Assembly (NCBI RefSeq): GCF_003634315.1
Contig: NZ_RBXL01000001.1
Span: forward strand, 2,956,501-3,020,500
DNA from: Thiocapsa rosea
Lineage (GTDB): Bacteria > Pseudomonadota > Gammaproteobacteria > Chromatiales > Chromatiaceae
Length of the DNA: 64,000 nt
Reading direction: 5' to 3'
Shown here: positions 49,665 to 57,918 of the stretch, one piece after another
Layout of the letters: every line of letters begins with the position of its first letter
How positions within the stretch are numbered: position 1 is the stretch's first letter
The notes under the pieces: model-generated
What the model was told of the DNA's origin: nothing
The model's database searches: none
Seen by the model: the letters and a program-made list of their open reading frames with translations, nothing else
Made by a program: the position numbers and the translations under genes

Positions 49665-50213
49665 TCAATACCAGGGGCCGTACCAGGGACCCGACCAAGG
49701 CCCGTACCAGGGGCCGTACCAAGGTCGATACCAGGGATAGTCGTACGGCGACGGGGTGGCGACGGTCGGCGGGTCCGGCCAGAGATACCAGACATCGCCC
49801 GCGACGACCGGATAGGGGTAGGGGTATTCGCCGACATCGCGGGTTTCTATCCGAACCAGCGGGCCGACCACCGTCAAACGACGTTGTTTCGGATACTCCG
49901 CGGGGTCCTTGAAGCCGGGTAGCTCGACGATGAAGCGACCCTGGCCGCGGGCGGCGTCGGGCTCGCCGCTCCTGTTCAGGGTGCGGGCGAGGATCTCGAT
50001 CCGTGTGGAGTCCGGCGCGTTGTGCACGTTCAGGATGTTCCCGCCCCAGCGCACGCGTTGTCCGATGAAGGTCTCCGGCCGTTGCTGGACCTCGGTCACG
50101 GCGGGCGAGGGCAGTGCCGAGTCGCGGATCGCCTCGGGCACGCGGCCGGTGGCGCATCCGCCGAGCACGAGCAGGGCGAGGCCGGCGATCCGGAGTCTGC
50201 GCAGGCGGGACAT
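49665..50213 (-). CDS. Slp-family outer-membrane lipoprotein with aromatic C-terminal repeats
   Basis: The 182-residue protein has a signal/lipobox (LRIAGLALLVLGGCATG) and the Slp core (VRWGGNILNVHNAPDSTRIE, RFIVELPGFKDPAEYPKQRR, VGEYPYPYPVVAGDVWYLWP). The tail is built of Trp-Tyr-Gly-Pro repeats (RPWYGPWYGPWSGPWYGPWY). It stands 12 bases upstream of the other slp gene, forming a pair. Starvation/envelope-stress lipoproteins of this kind have no enzymatic role. Confidence 0.88.
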   Translation of the reverse strand: MSRLRRLRIAGLALLVLGGCATGRVPEAIRDSALPSPAVTEVQQRPETFIGQRVRWGGNILNVHNAPDSTRIEILARTLNRSGEPDAARGQGRFIVELPGFKDPAEYPKQRRLTVVGPLVRIETRDVGEYPYPYPVVAGDVWYLWPDPPTVATPSPYDYPWYRPWYGPWYGPWSGPWYGPWY

Positions 50214-50295
50214 CAGGTCCCGGGCCGAACCCTGGTCGGCCATCCGAGCCGAAACCGCATCGGGAGGCCCCTCGGAGCCGGTCGCGCCCCCGGCG

Positions 50296-50523
50296 TCACG
50301 GATGGCTGGTTCTGGCCGAGCCGGAGCGGCGCTCACGGTAGACCTCCAGCTCGTCGGCCGAAAGTGGCCGGGCCTCATCCTCCAACATCACCGGGATATC
50401 GTCGCGAATCGGATAGGCAAGCTGCGCCGAGATCGAGATCAGCTCCCCGCGCGCCTTGTCGAAGATCAGCGGACCCTTGGTGATCGGGCAGACGAGGATG
50501 TCGAGCAATTGTTTGTCCAGCAT
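50296..50523 (-). CDS. Trm112-family zinc-ribbon-like protein
   Basis: The 75-residue protein reads [40 protein letters not shown] and [15 protein letters not shown], the UPF0434/Trm112 pattern (one Cys pair member present, CPITKGPL). Trm112 proteins activate methyltransferases; bacterial versions are often linked to LpxK/KdsB genes. ATG 50523 is chosen to match family length. Confidence 0.9.
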   Translation of the reverse strand: MLDKQLLDILVCPITKGPLIFDKARGELISISAQLAYPIRDDIPVMLEDEARPLSADELEVYRERRSGSARTSHP

Positions 50524-50545
50524 GTGGATCTCCGTAAGGCTGTAA

Positions 50546-50630
50546 TGAAACCGTGTCCCCACTGAGGGTCGTGGATGCAGCACACGTCGAGCGCATTGGA
50601 ACGCGAGCATTTCGCTCCGGACGCGGTTTA
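50546..50630. repeat. AAACCGCG/CGCGGTTT element
   Basis: ATGAAACCGTGTCCCCACTG to GCTCCGGACGCGGTTTA. It lies 22 bases upstream of the Trm112-like start codon. Confidence 0.8.
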
Positions 50631-50756
50631 GGTCGATCCTTGATTCTACCGCTCCGGAAGGACACACAACCAGCAGTGGTTGTCCGCGATGCGTTGAAAA
50701 GCCGACGGTGTCCCTGCATCTCCCGGAAACAAACGCGTGTTGCCGAACGTAGCGCT

Positions 50757-50841
50757 CTAAACCGCGTCCAGAGCGCGATGCTCACTTTTGAGTGAGTTCG
50801 ACGTCTGCTGCACCCGCTGCTGTTAGCGGGGACGCGGTTTA
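50757..50841. repeat. AAACCGCG/CGCGGTTT element
   Basis: CTAAACCGCGTCCAGAGCGC to GCGGGGACGCGGTTTA, containing GATGCTCACTTTTGAG. With 50546-50630 it makes two copies within 300 bases. The DNA between them has no recognised gene. Confidence 0.85.
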
Positions 50842-50934
50842 GAATAATATATATTTCAATGTCTTGGGCGATTTCTTGAGAATCTTGACCCCGACCACAG
50901 TAAACTTGTCGCCTCGAACGACGTTTCCCGACCC

Positions 50935-51055
50935 ACTGTGGGTCGGACTTGAGTCCGACCCGGCGGTTTCGCCATCCTGATGCGTTCTTGTCGGGCTGAA
51001 GCCCGACCCGCAATGGGTCTGTCGTACCCCGGAAATCGCCTTAAACCGCGCCAAC
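50935..51055. repeat. GTCGGACTTGAGTCCGAC palindromes and a half AAACCGCG element
   Basis: GGGTCGGACTTGAGTCCGAC and GTCGGGCTGAAGCCCGAC repeat the two-hairpin element seen at 20155. Then CTTAAACCGCGCCAACTCC is a single end of the AAACCGCG family. Confidence 0.75.
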
Positions 51056-51173
51056 TCCAGAGGTCGTGAAATCCGCCGGGGCCGATCCCGTTCCAAAACA
51101 TCTAATCCGCGCTCGATGTCGGCCGATCCGCCGCGTGGGGATCCGCCCCGATCGTTTTTCAGCCCGAGATCCT

Positions 51174-52805
51174 ATGCCTCCTTCAGACACAACCCCCGTC
51201 GGGCAGAAGCGCGAGCGCATCCTCGGCGTGATGATCGCTCCGGTGGTCGCTCCGGTGATCGTTGCCGTGATTGCCGTGTGTCTGTTGGCAGCCGGACTTC
51301 TGAAGCTCGAGTCCGCCACTCATGGGCTGTCGATCGTCCAGGTGCGCGAGGCCGGCGTGCCCATGACCCTCTATCGCCCCGCAGGAGAGGCGCCTGCCCC
51401 GGTCGTGGTCATCGCGCACGGGTTTGCCGGGTCTCGTCAGATGATGCAGGCGTACGCGGTCACCTTGGCGCGTAATGGCTATATCGCCGTCACCTTCGAT
51501 TTTCCGGGACATGGGCGCAACGCCACGCCGTTCGTTGCCGACCTGGAAGACCAGGCAACGCGCTTGCGCATACTGACGGATGCGCTTGAGCCCGCGGTGG
51601 CTCTGGGCTTGCGGCAGCCCGGAGCGGACGGCCGCCTGGCCTTGCTCGGGCATTCGATGGCGGGTGACGTCCTGGTGCGTTTCGCCCAGTCCGCCCAGTC
51701 CGCCGAGTCCTCCCAGTCCTCCCAGTCCGCCGATATGCCGGTTGCCGCCTCCGTGCTCGTTTCGCCCTATCTCTCGACAGACACGGACACGGCATCCCTG
51801 CGCAATCTGCTCTTCGTCTACGGTGATCTGGAGCCCGAGATGCTCCATGGGCAAGGGCGGGCGGCGATCGCCGAGGCGACGGGGAGCGAGGTGGAGGCGG
51901 GACAGACCTACGGCGATCCGGGCGACGGCAGTGCGCGGCGTCTGGTGCTCGCGCCCGGCGTCGAGCACATCGGGGTGTTGTATGCCGAGCGTGCACTGGC
52001 CGAGTCGCTGGCGTGGCTGGACGCGGCCTTTGCGCGCAGCGGAAGCGGCTTCCTCGACCGGCGCGGAGCGGGCCTGGGGCTTCTCTTTCTCGGGATCCTC
52101 GCACTCGCGTGGCCCTTGTCCCGACTCCTGCCTCGGGTGGCCGACCGGCCCCTCGGCGCGGGCCTGAGCTGGCGGCGGTTGCTGCCGGTCGCCATCGCGC
52201 CGGCCGTGTTGACGCCGCTCGTCCTGTGGCGTGTCCCGAGCGATTTCCTCTCGATCATGCTTGGGGACTATCTGGCGCTCCACTTCGGGGTCTACGGCAT
52301 CCTGACCGCAATCGGCGTGTGGTTGATGCGCCCGGCGGTGCCGGCTCCGCACGGATCGGTAAGCCGATCGGCGACGGCGATCGCGATCCTCGCGGCCTCG
52401 GTCTATGCGACACTCGCGTTTGCCGTGCCGACGGATCGGTTCGTGACCGCCTTGATTCCGGGTTTGGAGCGTCTGCACCTGGTGCTTGCGATCTTTGCCG
52501 GCACACTCGTCTATTGTCTCGCGGACGAGTGGGCGACTCGTGGATCCGGTGCGGCACGGGGCGGATATTGGTTGACCAAACTCCTGTTTCTATTCTCGCT
52601 GCTCGCCGCGGTGGCGCTGAATCTCAACGAATTGTTCTTTCTGGTCATCATTGTGCCGGCGATACTGGTGCTGTTCTTGATCTACGGCCTCCTGAGCGGT
52701 TGGGTGTACCGTCGCACCCGCCATCCGGCCGTCGCCGCCGTTGCGAATGCGATTGCATTCGCGTGCGCCGTTGCTGTCACCTTTCCGCTCGTCGCGGTTC
52801 GATGA
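51174..52805 (+). CDS. alpha/beta hydrolase fused to a polytopic membrane domain
   Basis: The 543-residue protein has an N-terminal membrane helix (VIVAVIAVCLLAAGLLKLES) and an alpha/beta-hydrolase domain with VVVIAHGFAGSRQMMQAYAV, FDFPGHGRNATPF, LLGHSMAGDVLVRFA (GHSMAG nucleophile elbow) and PGVEHIGVLYAE (His). Six or seven membrane helices follow (LGLLFLGILALAWPLSRLL to VANAIAFACAVAVTFPLVAV). A Ser-Gln-Ala repeat (SAQSAESSQSSQS) sits after the elbow and is encoded by tandem 9-base units. ATG 51174 is chosen; ATG 51228 is possible. The substrate is unknown. Confidence 0.8.
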   Translation: MPPSDTTPVGQKRERILGVMIAPVVAPVIVAVIAVCLLAAGLLKLESATHGLSIVQVREAGVPMTLYRPAGEAPAPVVVIAHGFAGSRQMMQAYAVTLARNGYIAVTFDFPGHGRNATPFVADLEDQATRLRILTDALEPAVALGLRQPGADGRLALLGHSMAGDVLVRFAQSAQSAESSQSSQSADMPVAASVLVSPYLSTDTDTASLRNLLFVYGDLEPEMLHGQGRAAIAEATGSEVEAGQTYGDPGDGSARRLVLAPGVEHIGVLYAERALAESLAWLDAAFARSGSGFLDRRGAGLGLLFLGILALAWPLSRLLPRVADRPLGAGLSWRRLLPVAIAPAVLTPLVLWRVPSDFLSIMLGDYLALHFGVYGILTAIGVWLMRPAVPAPHGSVSRSATAIAILAASVYATLAFAVPTDRFVTALIPGLERLHLVLAIFAGTLVYCLADEWATRGSGAARGGYWLTKLLFLFSLLAAVALNLNELFFLVIIVPAILVLFLIYGLLSGWVYRRTRHPAVAAVANAIAFACAVAVTFPLVAVR

Positions 52806-52856
52806 CCCCAATAACCCTGTTTATAGCGTGGACGCTGGCCCTGCCGACAGGCCGGT

Positions 52857-52879
52857 GCCGGATCTTTTTTTGATCCGGC
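52857..52879 (+). terminator. GCCGGATC hairpin with T7 loop
   Basis: GCCGGATC and GATCCGGC pair around seven T residues 52 bases after the hydrolase stop. The U-run is in the loop rather than after the stem, so it is not a classical intrinsic terminator, but it probably marks the transcript end. Confidence 0.4.
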
Positions 52880-53052
52880 GCAGACTACTCTTGGGTTGTC
52901 GTTTCGCGTAAACTACCAAAAGCGCTATGGTTTACTGGAGCTGCGACATCGACCGCAGCCTGTACCATAGGTCACTACAAGAGCATCCGGCCGCCCGGCC
53001 GAACTGCCTCGAACCACCAAATTTGTTACCTATCGACCGGAGGAGTCTTAAC

Positions 53053-53499
53053 ATGGTCGCATTCGCCGAATTACACGCGCAGAACCACAAGATTACGGAG
53101 CTCTCGAATGTCTTTCTCTATTTGGTTCGAGACCGCTCGATGTGCGATACGGATGTCACCTGCGACGTCTTCTTTGATCTGACCAATCGCGTCAAGGAAC
53201 ATATGGAGCTTGTCGATCGGGAGATCTGCAGCCAGCTCATCTCTAATCCGGATCAGAAGGTCAAGAACACTGCGAATCGTTTTCTTTCCGGATCGACCGA
53301 GATCAAACGAATCTTCAATTCCTATGTGAAGCAGTGGTGTTCGCAGAAGCGTCGTTCCTTGACCATCGATGATCACCCTTCGTTTCTGCAGGATACCGAG
53401 CAGATGTTCGCGCTGGTGATGGACCGCATTCAGCGCGAGACGGAGCATCTCTATCCGCTGATCCGCAAGCTCGAAGGGTCGGATAAGAAGGTGGCGTAG
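53053..53499 (+). CDS. hemerythrin-like HHE-domain protein
   Basis: The 148-residue four-helix protein has spaced His/Glu/Asp ligands (LHAQNHKITELSNVFLYL, VKEHMELVDREI, HPSFLQDTEQMFALVMDRI, ETEHLYPLIRK) consistent with a diiron HHE cation-binding domain. It probably senses or stores oxygen or buffers iron, which would suit its place beside the oxygen-sensitive nif genes. ATG 53053 follows GGAGGAG; an upstream in-frame ATG is not supported. It is convergent with nifM, about 460 bases away. Confidence 0.65.
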   Translation: MVAFAELHAQNHKITELSNVFLYLVRDRSMCDTDVTCDVFFDLTNRVKEHMELVDREICSQLISNPDQKVKNTANRFLSGSTEIKRIFNSYVKQWCSQKRRSLTIDDHPSFLQDTEQMFALVMDRIQRETEHLYPLIRKLEGSDKKVA

Positions 53500-53644
53500 C
53501 GGGGGGTGATTTCGGCCGGTATCCGGTCGCGTGTGCGCTCGGGTTGATATCCGGCCGGGCATGCTCGGAAAACCGGTAGAGGCGAATTTACGCGCCCCTA
53601 CACGCCGGTGGATCCTGTTCCGGAAATCGGCCGGAGACAAAAAA

Positions 53645-53785
53645 CATACCAAACACGTAGGATGGGTAGAGCGAAGCGAAACCCATCCTCCAAAACTCTG
53701 CGTTGCCGCCTCTGCGTTGCCGGGTTTCGCCTGATGCCTTTGGTGCGGGCTGGATGGGTTTCGCTGTCGCTCTACCCATCCTACC
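53645..53785. repeat. GTAGGATGGGTAGAGC inverted-repeat element
   Basis: Left arm GTAGGATGGGTAGAGCGAAG, right arm GTCGCTCTACCCATCCTAC, core GCCGGGTTTCGCCTGATGCC. The same element as at 48795. The gap between the HHE gene and nifM contains no other recognised feature. Confidence 0.85.
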
Positions 53786-53963
53786 GGTGCGGTCAGCAAC
53801 GTGGCCGGGTCAATGAGCGAGGACCAAGGTCGCGAAGCGGCGTGCCCCCGGGAGGTGTCGCCGCTTCGCGACGACCGTTGGCGTCACTGCCGACCGATCG
53901 TCTGCGCAGTTGGGATGTCGATTCCCGGAAATCGCCTAAGTGGTTTACTGTCTTTGAGAATCG

Positions 53964-54848
53964 TCACTCGCTTTGGCGTAAGGACGCGATCCAGTCTTTT
54001 TGGGCCTCGCGTCGGCGTCGTTGTTCGAGTGCCGATCGGATCTTCTGCCGAGCCTGGTCGAAGTCTACTGAACTTGCCGGCTCGATACGCTCGCAGAGCA
54101 GCAGATGAAAGCCAAGGTCGGACTCCAGGGGTCCGCTCACGTCTCCCGCCTGCAATCCGAAGAGGCATTTGTCCAACTGCGGGAAGAGTTGGCCGGGTCT
54201 CACGAGTCCGAGGTTGCCGTCCTCTGTTGCCGTCGGGCACTCGGAATGCCGACGGGCCAGCTCGCCGAACCGCTCGAGATGGCCCTTCAGCTCGGCCGCG
54301 ATCCGTTCGATCCGTGCGAGCGCTGCGTCGCGGGCGTTCTCTGGATAATCGTCGTTGACGGTGATGAGGATGTGGCGGGCGGCGCGGCGCTCAGGGGTCT
54401 GGAAACGCTCGCGATGCAGCTCGTAGAAGAGCCGCTCCTCGATCTCGGTGATCGGCTCGGCATAGGCGCCGACCCGCTGCATGACGGCGTCGAAGGTCAG
54501 CTCGCGTTGGAGGGCGCGGCGCATGACGTCCTCGGCTAGACCGTTGCGCGCCATGTCCTCTTCGAAGGCGTCCGTGTCGGGATAACGGCCCCGCAGCTCC
54601 TGCAGCGCCTCCTCGATCCGCTGCTCCGGCACGACCGCATCCAGCGCCTCGCACGAGGAGAGCACCAGGCTTTCCAGATCGAATGTCCGGCGTGCCTGGC
54701 TTTCGACCTCGGCCATACGCTGCGCATCCAAGCCGACCAGATCGCATTGAAACCGCTCGATGGCCGCGCGCAGCAGGTGATAGCGATATTCGTCGTCCAT
54801 TGACGCGACCGGTGCGACCGGCGGTTGTCGAAGAGATGTCGTGGTCAC
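53964..54848 (-). CDS. nifM: nitrogenase maturation peptidyl-prolyl isomerase NifM
   Basis: The 294-residue protein has a helical N-terminal SurA/NifM region (YRYHLLRAAIERFQCDLVGL) and a C-terminal parvulin-type rotamase domain (ARHILITVNDDYPENARDAA, FGELARRHSECPTATEDGNL, GLVRPGQLFPQLDKCLFGLQ, LGFHLLLCERIEPA). NifM is needed for correct folding of the nitrogenase Fe protein. It overlaps nifZ by 4 bases and is the last gene of the nifV-to-nifM run. Confidence 0.95.
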   Translation of the reverse strand: MTTTSLRQPPVAPVASMDDEYRYHLLRAAIERFQCDLVGLDAQRMAEVESQARRTFDLESLVLSSCEALDAVVPEQRIEEALQELRGRYPDTDAFEEDMARNGLAEDVMRRALQRELTFDAVMQRVGAYAEPITEIEERLFYELHRERFQTPERRAARHILITVNDDYPENARDAALARIERIAAELKGHLERFGELARRHSECPTATEDGNLGLVRPGQLFPQLDKCLFGLQAGDVSGPLESDLGFHLLLCERIEPASSVDFDQARQKIRSALEQRRRREAQKDWIASLRQSE

Positions 54849-55336
54849 GGCGCTTCGGCCTCCCGCTCCGGCGTGTCCGGTGTCACGCCTTCGGTGGGGG
54901 CGGACTCGATCAATGCGGATTCGGGTACCTGCAGCGTCGGCCTATCCGCGAAATGAACCTCGTAGACGACTCCGGCCGGATGATCGCGCAGGACACGCAT
55001 GACCTCGCCGATCTCGCCGGCCTCGACCAAGACCTTGCCCTGAATCCCGAGCGGCATGCGGCTGGCGACCTTCTCGCGTGCCTCGAAGCGGCTCGGCGTC
55101 CAGGGTGCCGCGGCGGCTTGAAGCTCCTCCTCGCGGCAGCCCACGACCAGGTCATGCTCCAGAAAATGCACCGAGTAGATGATCTGGTCTTGAAGAAAGG
55201 TCCCGATGTCGCGCACGAATCCGGTGCTGCCGCGCCGGATCAAGAGGTTTCCGGTTTGGCGCCCCGGAAAGGTGCCGTCGTTGCGCACGTTGCGCACGAC
55301 GCGCACCTCGTCGCCATAGTCAAAGCCGGGCCGCAT
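54845..55336 (-). CDS. nifZ: nitrogen fixation protein NifZ
   Basis: The 163-residue protein reads FDYGDEVRVVRNVRNDGTFP, GNLLIRRGSTGFVRDIGTFL, QDQIIYSVHFLEHDLVVGC (NifZ domain) and a C-terminal region ending TPDTPEREAEAP. NifZ assists P-cluster formation in the MoFe protein. The start overlaps the end of nifW by 17 bases, and the order nifW-nifZ-nifM is the same as in Azotobacter. Confidence 0.95.
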   Translation of the reverse strand: MRPGFDYGDEVRVVRNVRNDGTFPGRQTGNLLIRRGSTGFVRDIGTFLQDQIIYSVHFLEHDLVVGCREEELQAAAAPWTPSRFEAREKVASRMPLGIQGKVLVEAGEIGEVMRVLRDHPAGVVYEVHFADRPTLQVPESALIESAPTEGVTPDTPEREAEAP

Positions 55337-55664
55337 TGGGCATCTGCTCCGTCAGGTCGCTGAGCGCGACCCGCACGCTCTTGGGCTCGTTCATTCGAAA
55401 GACGCGGAAGACCTTCTCGGTGGCGGCATCCGAGACCACGAAATCGTGATAGGCCGATTCGAGGAGATCCGCATACAGGGCGCGACGGGCAATCCCCGAA
55501 TCGGGCATCTCGTCGACCTGCTCCAGATAATCGTGGAAGCGCTGAAGGATATGCAGACGATTGACATGCACCACGGCGGGATCGAAATCGATCTCGAAGT
55601 AGGTCAGAAAGTCCTCGGCGCTGGAGAGCTCCTCGAGGTCGAGGTCGAATTCATTGTCGGTCAT
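55320..55664 (-). CDS. nifW: nitrogenase stabilising/protective protein NifW
   Basis: The 114-residue protein reads LDLEELSSAEDFLTYFEIDF, VVHVNRLHILQRFHDYLEQV and YADLLESAYHDFVVSDAATE, KVFRVFRMNEP, the NifW pattern. It binds MoFe protein and is thought to protect it from oxygen. ATG 55664 lies behind a GGAGACGACC-type site; an ATG 8 codons earlier is possible. It is separated from the preceding nif-associated gene by about 290 bases containing two palindromic elements. Confidence 0.95.
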   Translation of the reverse strand: MTDNEFDLDLEELSSAEDFLTYFEIDFDPAVVHVNRLHILQRFHDYLEQVDEMPDSGIARRALYADLLESAYHDFVVSDAATEKVFRVFRMNEPKSVRVALSDLTEQMPNAARL

Positions 55665-55731
55665 GGTCGTCTCCTTCATTAACGTCACGGTGGCATGATT
55701 GAGTCGCGGGCCTTTTCATAAAACCGGCCGG

Positions 55732-55808
55732 TAGGGTGGACGAGCGAGAGCGAAGTCCACCGAGCCCTGCGCCGGCGCTGGTGGACTGCGCTGCGCTTGT
55801 CCACCCTA
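55732..55808. repeat. GTAGGGTGGAC inverted-repeat element
   Basis: GTAGGGTGGACGAGCGAGAG and GCGCTGCGCTTGTCCACCCTAC form long imperfect arms around GCGCCGGCGC. It is related in plan to the GTAGGATGGGTAGAGC elements. GATCC direct repeats follow. Confidence 0.75.
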
Positions 55809-55870
55809 CCGATCCGATCCGATCCGATCGGCGACGTGGCTGTTCGAATCTCTGAAAAATCCTTTCAATC

Positions 55871-55955
55871 CTAAATCGCGTCCGGCGCAGACCAACCGGG
55901 GTGCACCGGGCGTCAGGGTAAGCGCGACATCGACCATTGCACAGGACGCGATTTA
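55871..55955. repeat. AAATCGCG/CGCGATTT variant of the AAACCGCG element
   Basis: CTAAATCGCGTCCGGCGCAG to GCACAGGACGCGATTTAG. Both ends carry the same C-to-T change (AAATCGCG and CGCGATTT), so the terminal pairing is preserved by compensation. On the minus strand its first TAA is the stop codon of the upstream nif-associated gene. Confidence 0.8.
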
Positions 55956-56495
55956 GCCCTTGAAGTACCGCACATTCCCCCCCGCGCCCTCGAGCGCGGA
56001 TCGCGTCACCGCAGACCGCGCCATGGCATGCAGCTCGCCGATGCCGAGCCGATCGCTGGTGTCGACCTCGGCGATCTTTTCGAAGCGTTTCAGTGCCCCT
56101 GCTGCATCGCCGAGGCGAAACAGGAGGTATCCCGAGCCCTTGAGCGCCAGCAAGAGGAATCGCGTCAGGCTCATCGAGATCAGCACGGACTGCCCGAGAT
56201 CGGACTCGCGCAGGTCGCGCCAGTCGGTCGGCAGGTCGAGCCGGGCCGCGGTGAGTGCGATCGCACGCTCGGCGGTGATGAGGGCCTCGCGGTATCTATG
56301 TCGGTAGTAGAAATAGCGATAGAGCGCGACCAGAACCGTGAGGTGCTCGGGCTGGAGGAAATAGGCGAGCAGCAGGCGATCCTCGGCGGTGTCTTCGCCG
56401 TAGCCCTCCGCGGCCTCCTCGAGGAGTCGCTCCACCTCCGGCGAGACGGGCTCGTCGAAGTACATGGCCTCGCCGTCGAAATCCAAGAAATCCAT
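55953..56495 (-). CDS. TPR-like nif-associated protein of unknown function
   Basis: The 180-residue acidic helical protein reads VSPEVERLLEEAAEGYGEDT, LTVLVALYRYFYYRHRYREA, LITAERAIALTAARL and GYLLFRLGDAAGALKRFEKI, a TPR-like pattern. It lies 19 bases after nifV in the same direction and is translated before nifW, so it belongs to the nif operon. The role is unknown; a chaperone or assembly factor is a guess from the TPR pattern. Confidence 0.8.
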   Translation of the reverse strand: MDFLDFDGEAMYFDEPVSPEVERLLEEAAEGYGEDTAEDRLLLAYFLQPEHLTVLVALYRYFYYRHRYREALITAERAIALTAARLDLPTDWRDLRESDLGQSVLISMSLTRFLLLALKGSGYLLFRLGDAAGALKRFEKIAEVDTSDRLGIGELHAMARSAVTRSALEGAGGNVRYFKG

Positions 56496-56514
56496 AAGGC
56501 GTCTCCTCTCCGGC

Positions 56515-57675
56515 CTACTGGACCCGGACGGCCCAAGGATTGCCGATCTCGGCGAGGAAGCCCATCAGCTCCGGTGCCTCGGGCGCGCGTTTGCTCTCGG
56601 TCGCAAAGCGCCGGACCAAGGGCAGCAGCCGGTCGGCATCGTCGAGACCCAGCTCGCAGCGCAAGAGATCGGCATAGGCTTGGCGGACCGCGTGGCGGCC
56701 GGAATGCTTGCCCAGCACCAGGTGATGCCGACGCCCGACCTCGGCCGGATCGATGCCTTGATAGTTCCGCGGATCCTTCAGGAGCCCGTCGACATGGATC
56801 CCGGACTCATGGGTAAAGGCACCGTCTCCAACCAGGCTCTTGTGCCAGGCGACCGGTTTGCCGGAGGCCCGCGCGACCAGCCCGGAGAGCTCCGCGAAGG
56901 TGTGCAGGTCGATCCCGCTGTCGATGCCGTGGATGTGCTTGAGCCCCATCACCACCTCTTCCAGCGCGGCGTTGCCGGCGCGCTCGCCGAGCCCGTGGAC
57001 GGTGGTGTTCAGATGCGTCGCGCCCCCGCGCACCGCCGCCAGGCTGTTGGCGGTGGCCAGCCCGAGGTCGTCGTGGGCGTGCATCTCGATCTCGATGTCC
57101 ACGATGGCGCGCAGGTCCCGCATGCGCTCGTAGATCGCGAAGGGATCCATCAGGCCGACCGTGTCGGCGAAGCGAAAGCGACGGGCCCCGGCGTTCTGGG
57201 CGGCCTCCGCGGCGAGCCAGAGCAGCTCCGGATCGGCGCGCGAGGCGTCCTCGGCACCGACGCAGACCTCGAGCCCCATGTCCAGAGCGACCGCGACCTG
57301 GTGTTGGATCTGCGCGATGACCCAGGCGCGGTCGCGTCCGAGCTTGTGGGTGATCTGCTGATCGGAGACCGGGATGGACAGATCCACCATGTCGACGCCC
57401 AGATCACGGCACTGTGCGATATCGCCGGGGCGCATCCGGGTCCAGACCATCAGGCGTGCGCGCAGCCCAAGCGCGGCGACGGCGCGGATCGACTCGCGCT
57501 CCTCGTCTCCCATTGCCGGGATGCCGACCTCGAGCTCGGGCACGCCGAGCGCATCGAGACCGCGGGCGATCGCGAGTTTTTCATCGATCGAGAAGGCGAC
57601 GCCGGCGGACTGCTCGCCGTCGCGCAGCGTGGTGTCGTTGATCGTGACCTGTCGGGTGATCTGTTGCGGTTCCAT
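56515..57675 (-). CDS. nifV: homocitrate synthase NifV
   Basis: The 386-residue enzyme of the DRE-TIM family reads [20 protein letters not shown] (signature and metal binding), [40 protein letters not shown]-like sequence (here [15 protein letters not shown]) and [19 protein letters not shown]. It makes homocitrate from acetyl-CoA and 2-oxoglutarate for FeMo-cofactor. It is the first gene after the -24/-12 promoter. The 2-oxoacid:ferredoxin oxidoreductase genes diverge from it. Confidence 0.95.
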   Translation of the reverse strand: MEPQQITRQVTINDTTLRDGEQSAGVAFSIDEKLAIARGLDALGVPELEVGIPAMGDEERESIRAVAALGLRARLMVWTRMRPGDIAQCRDLGVDMVDLSIPVSDQQITHKLGRDRAWVIAQIQHQVAVALDMGLEVCVGAEDASRADPELLWLAAEAAQNAGARRFRFADTVGLMDPFAIYERMRDLRAIVDIEIEMHAHDDLGLATANSLAAVRGGATHLNTTVHGLGERAGNAALEEVVMGLKHIHGIDSGIDLHTFAELSGLVARASGKPVAWHKSLVGDGAFTHESGIHVDGLLKDPRNYQGIDPAEVGRRHHLVLGKHSGRHAVRQAYADLLRCELGLDDADRLLPLVRRFATESKRAPEAPELMGFLAEIGNPWAVRVQ

Positions 57676-57711
57676 GCCCGGTTCCTCGAAGGACGTTTGA
57701 ATTCTTTTCTA

Positions 57712-57727
57712 AGCAAACACCGGGCCA
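57712..57727 (-). promoter_or_regulatory. sigma-54 (-24/-12) promoter of the nifV operon
   Basis: On the minus strand TGGCCCGGTGTTTGCT has the required GG-N10-GC spacing (consensus TGGCACG-N4-TTGCA). The -12 element lies about 38 bases upstream of the nifV ATG. Only a weak NifA-like upstream site (TGT-N10-ACG at about 57809) was found; consensus is TGT-N10-ACA. Confidence 0.75.
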
Positions 57728-57918
57728 TTTGATATTAGTCTGCATGAACAGAGTCTTGCGCGTATCCGGGTCTCGCAATGGAGCCTTTGCGACAGCGCCC
57801 TGCCGGGGTGCTGTCGCAGATTCAACGGCATTGCCGCACCCCGGACCGCGAAAGCCTTTGCGCCGGTCGCGCCTTTGCGGTTCCAATAGTCGGCGACATT
57901 TCAACGAGCGGAGTGCGG

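Noticed and set aside
52857-52879. A strong intrinsic terminator
   Set aside because: The T-run is in the loop rather than downstream of the stem, so it was only listed with low confidence as a transcript-end structure.
57778-57918. N-terminal extension of korA
   Set aside because: The extra residues are Arg/Pro/Ser-rich with no relation to the gamma-subunit family, which begins at the ATG at 57919.
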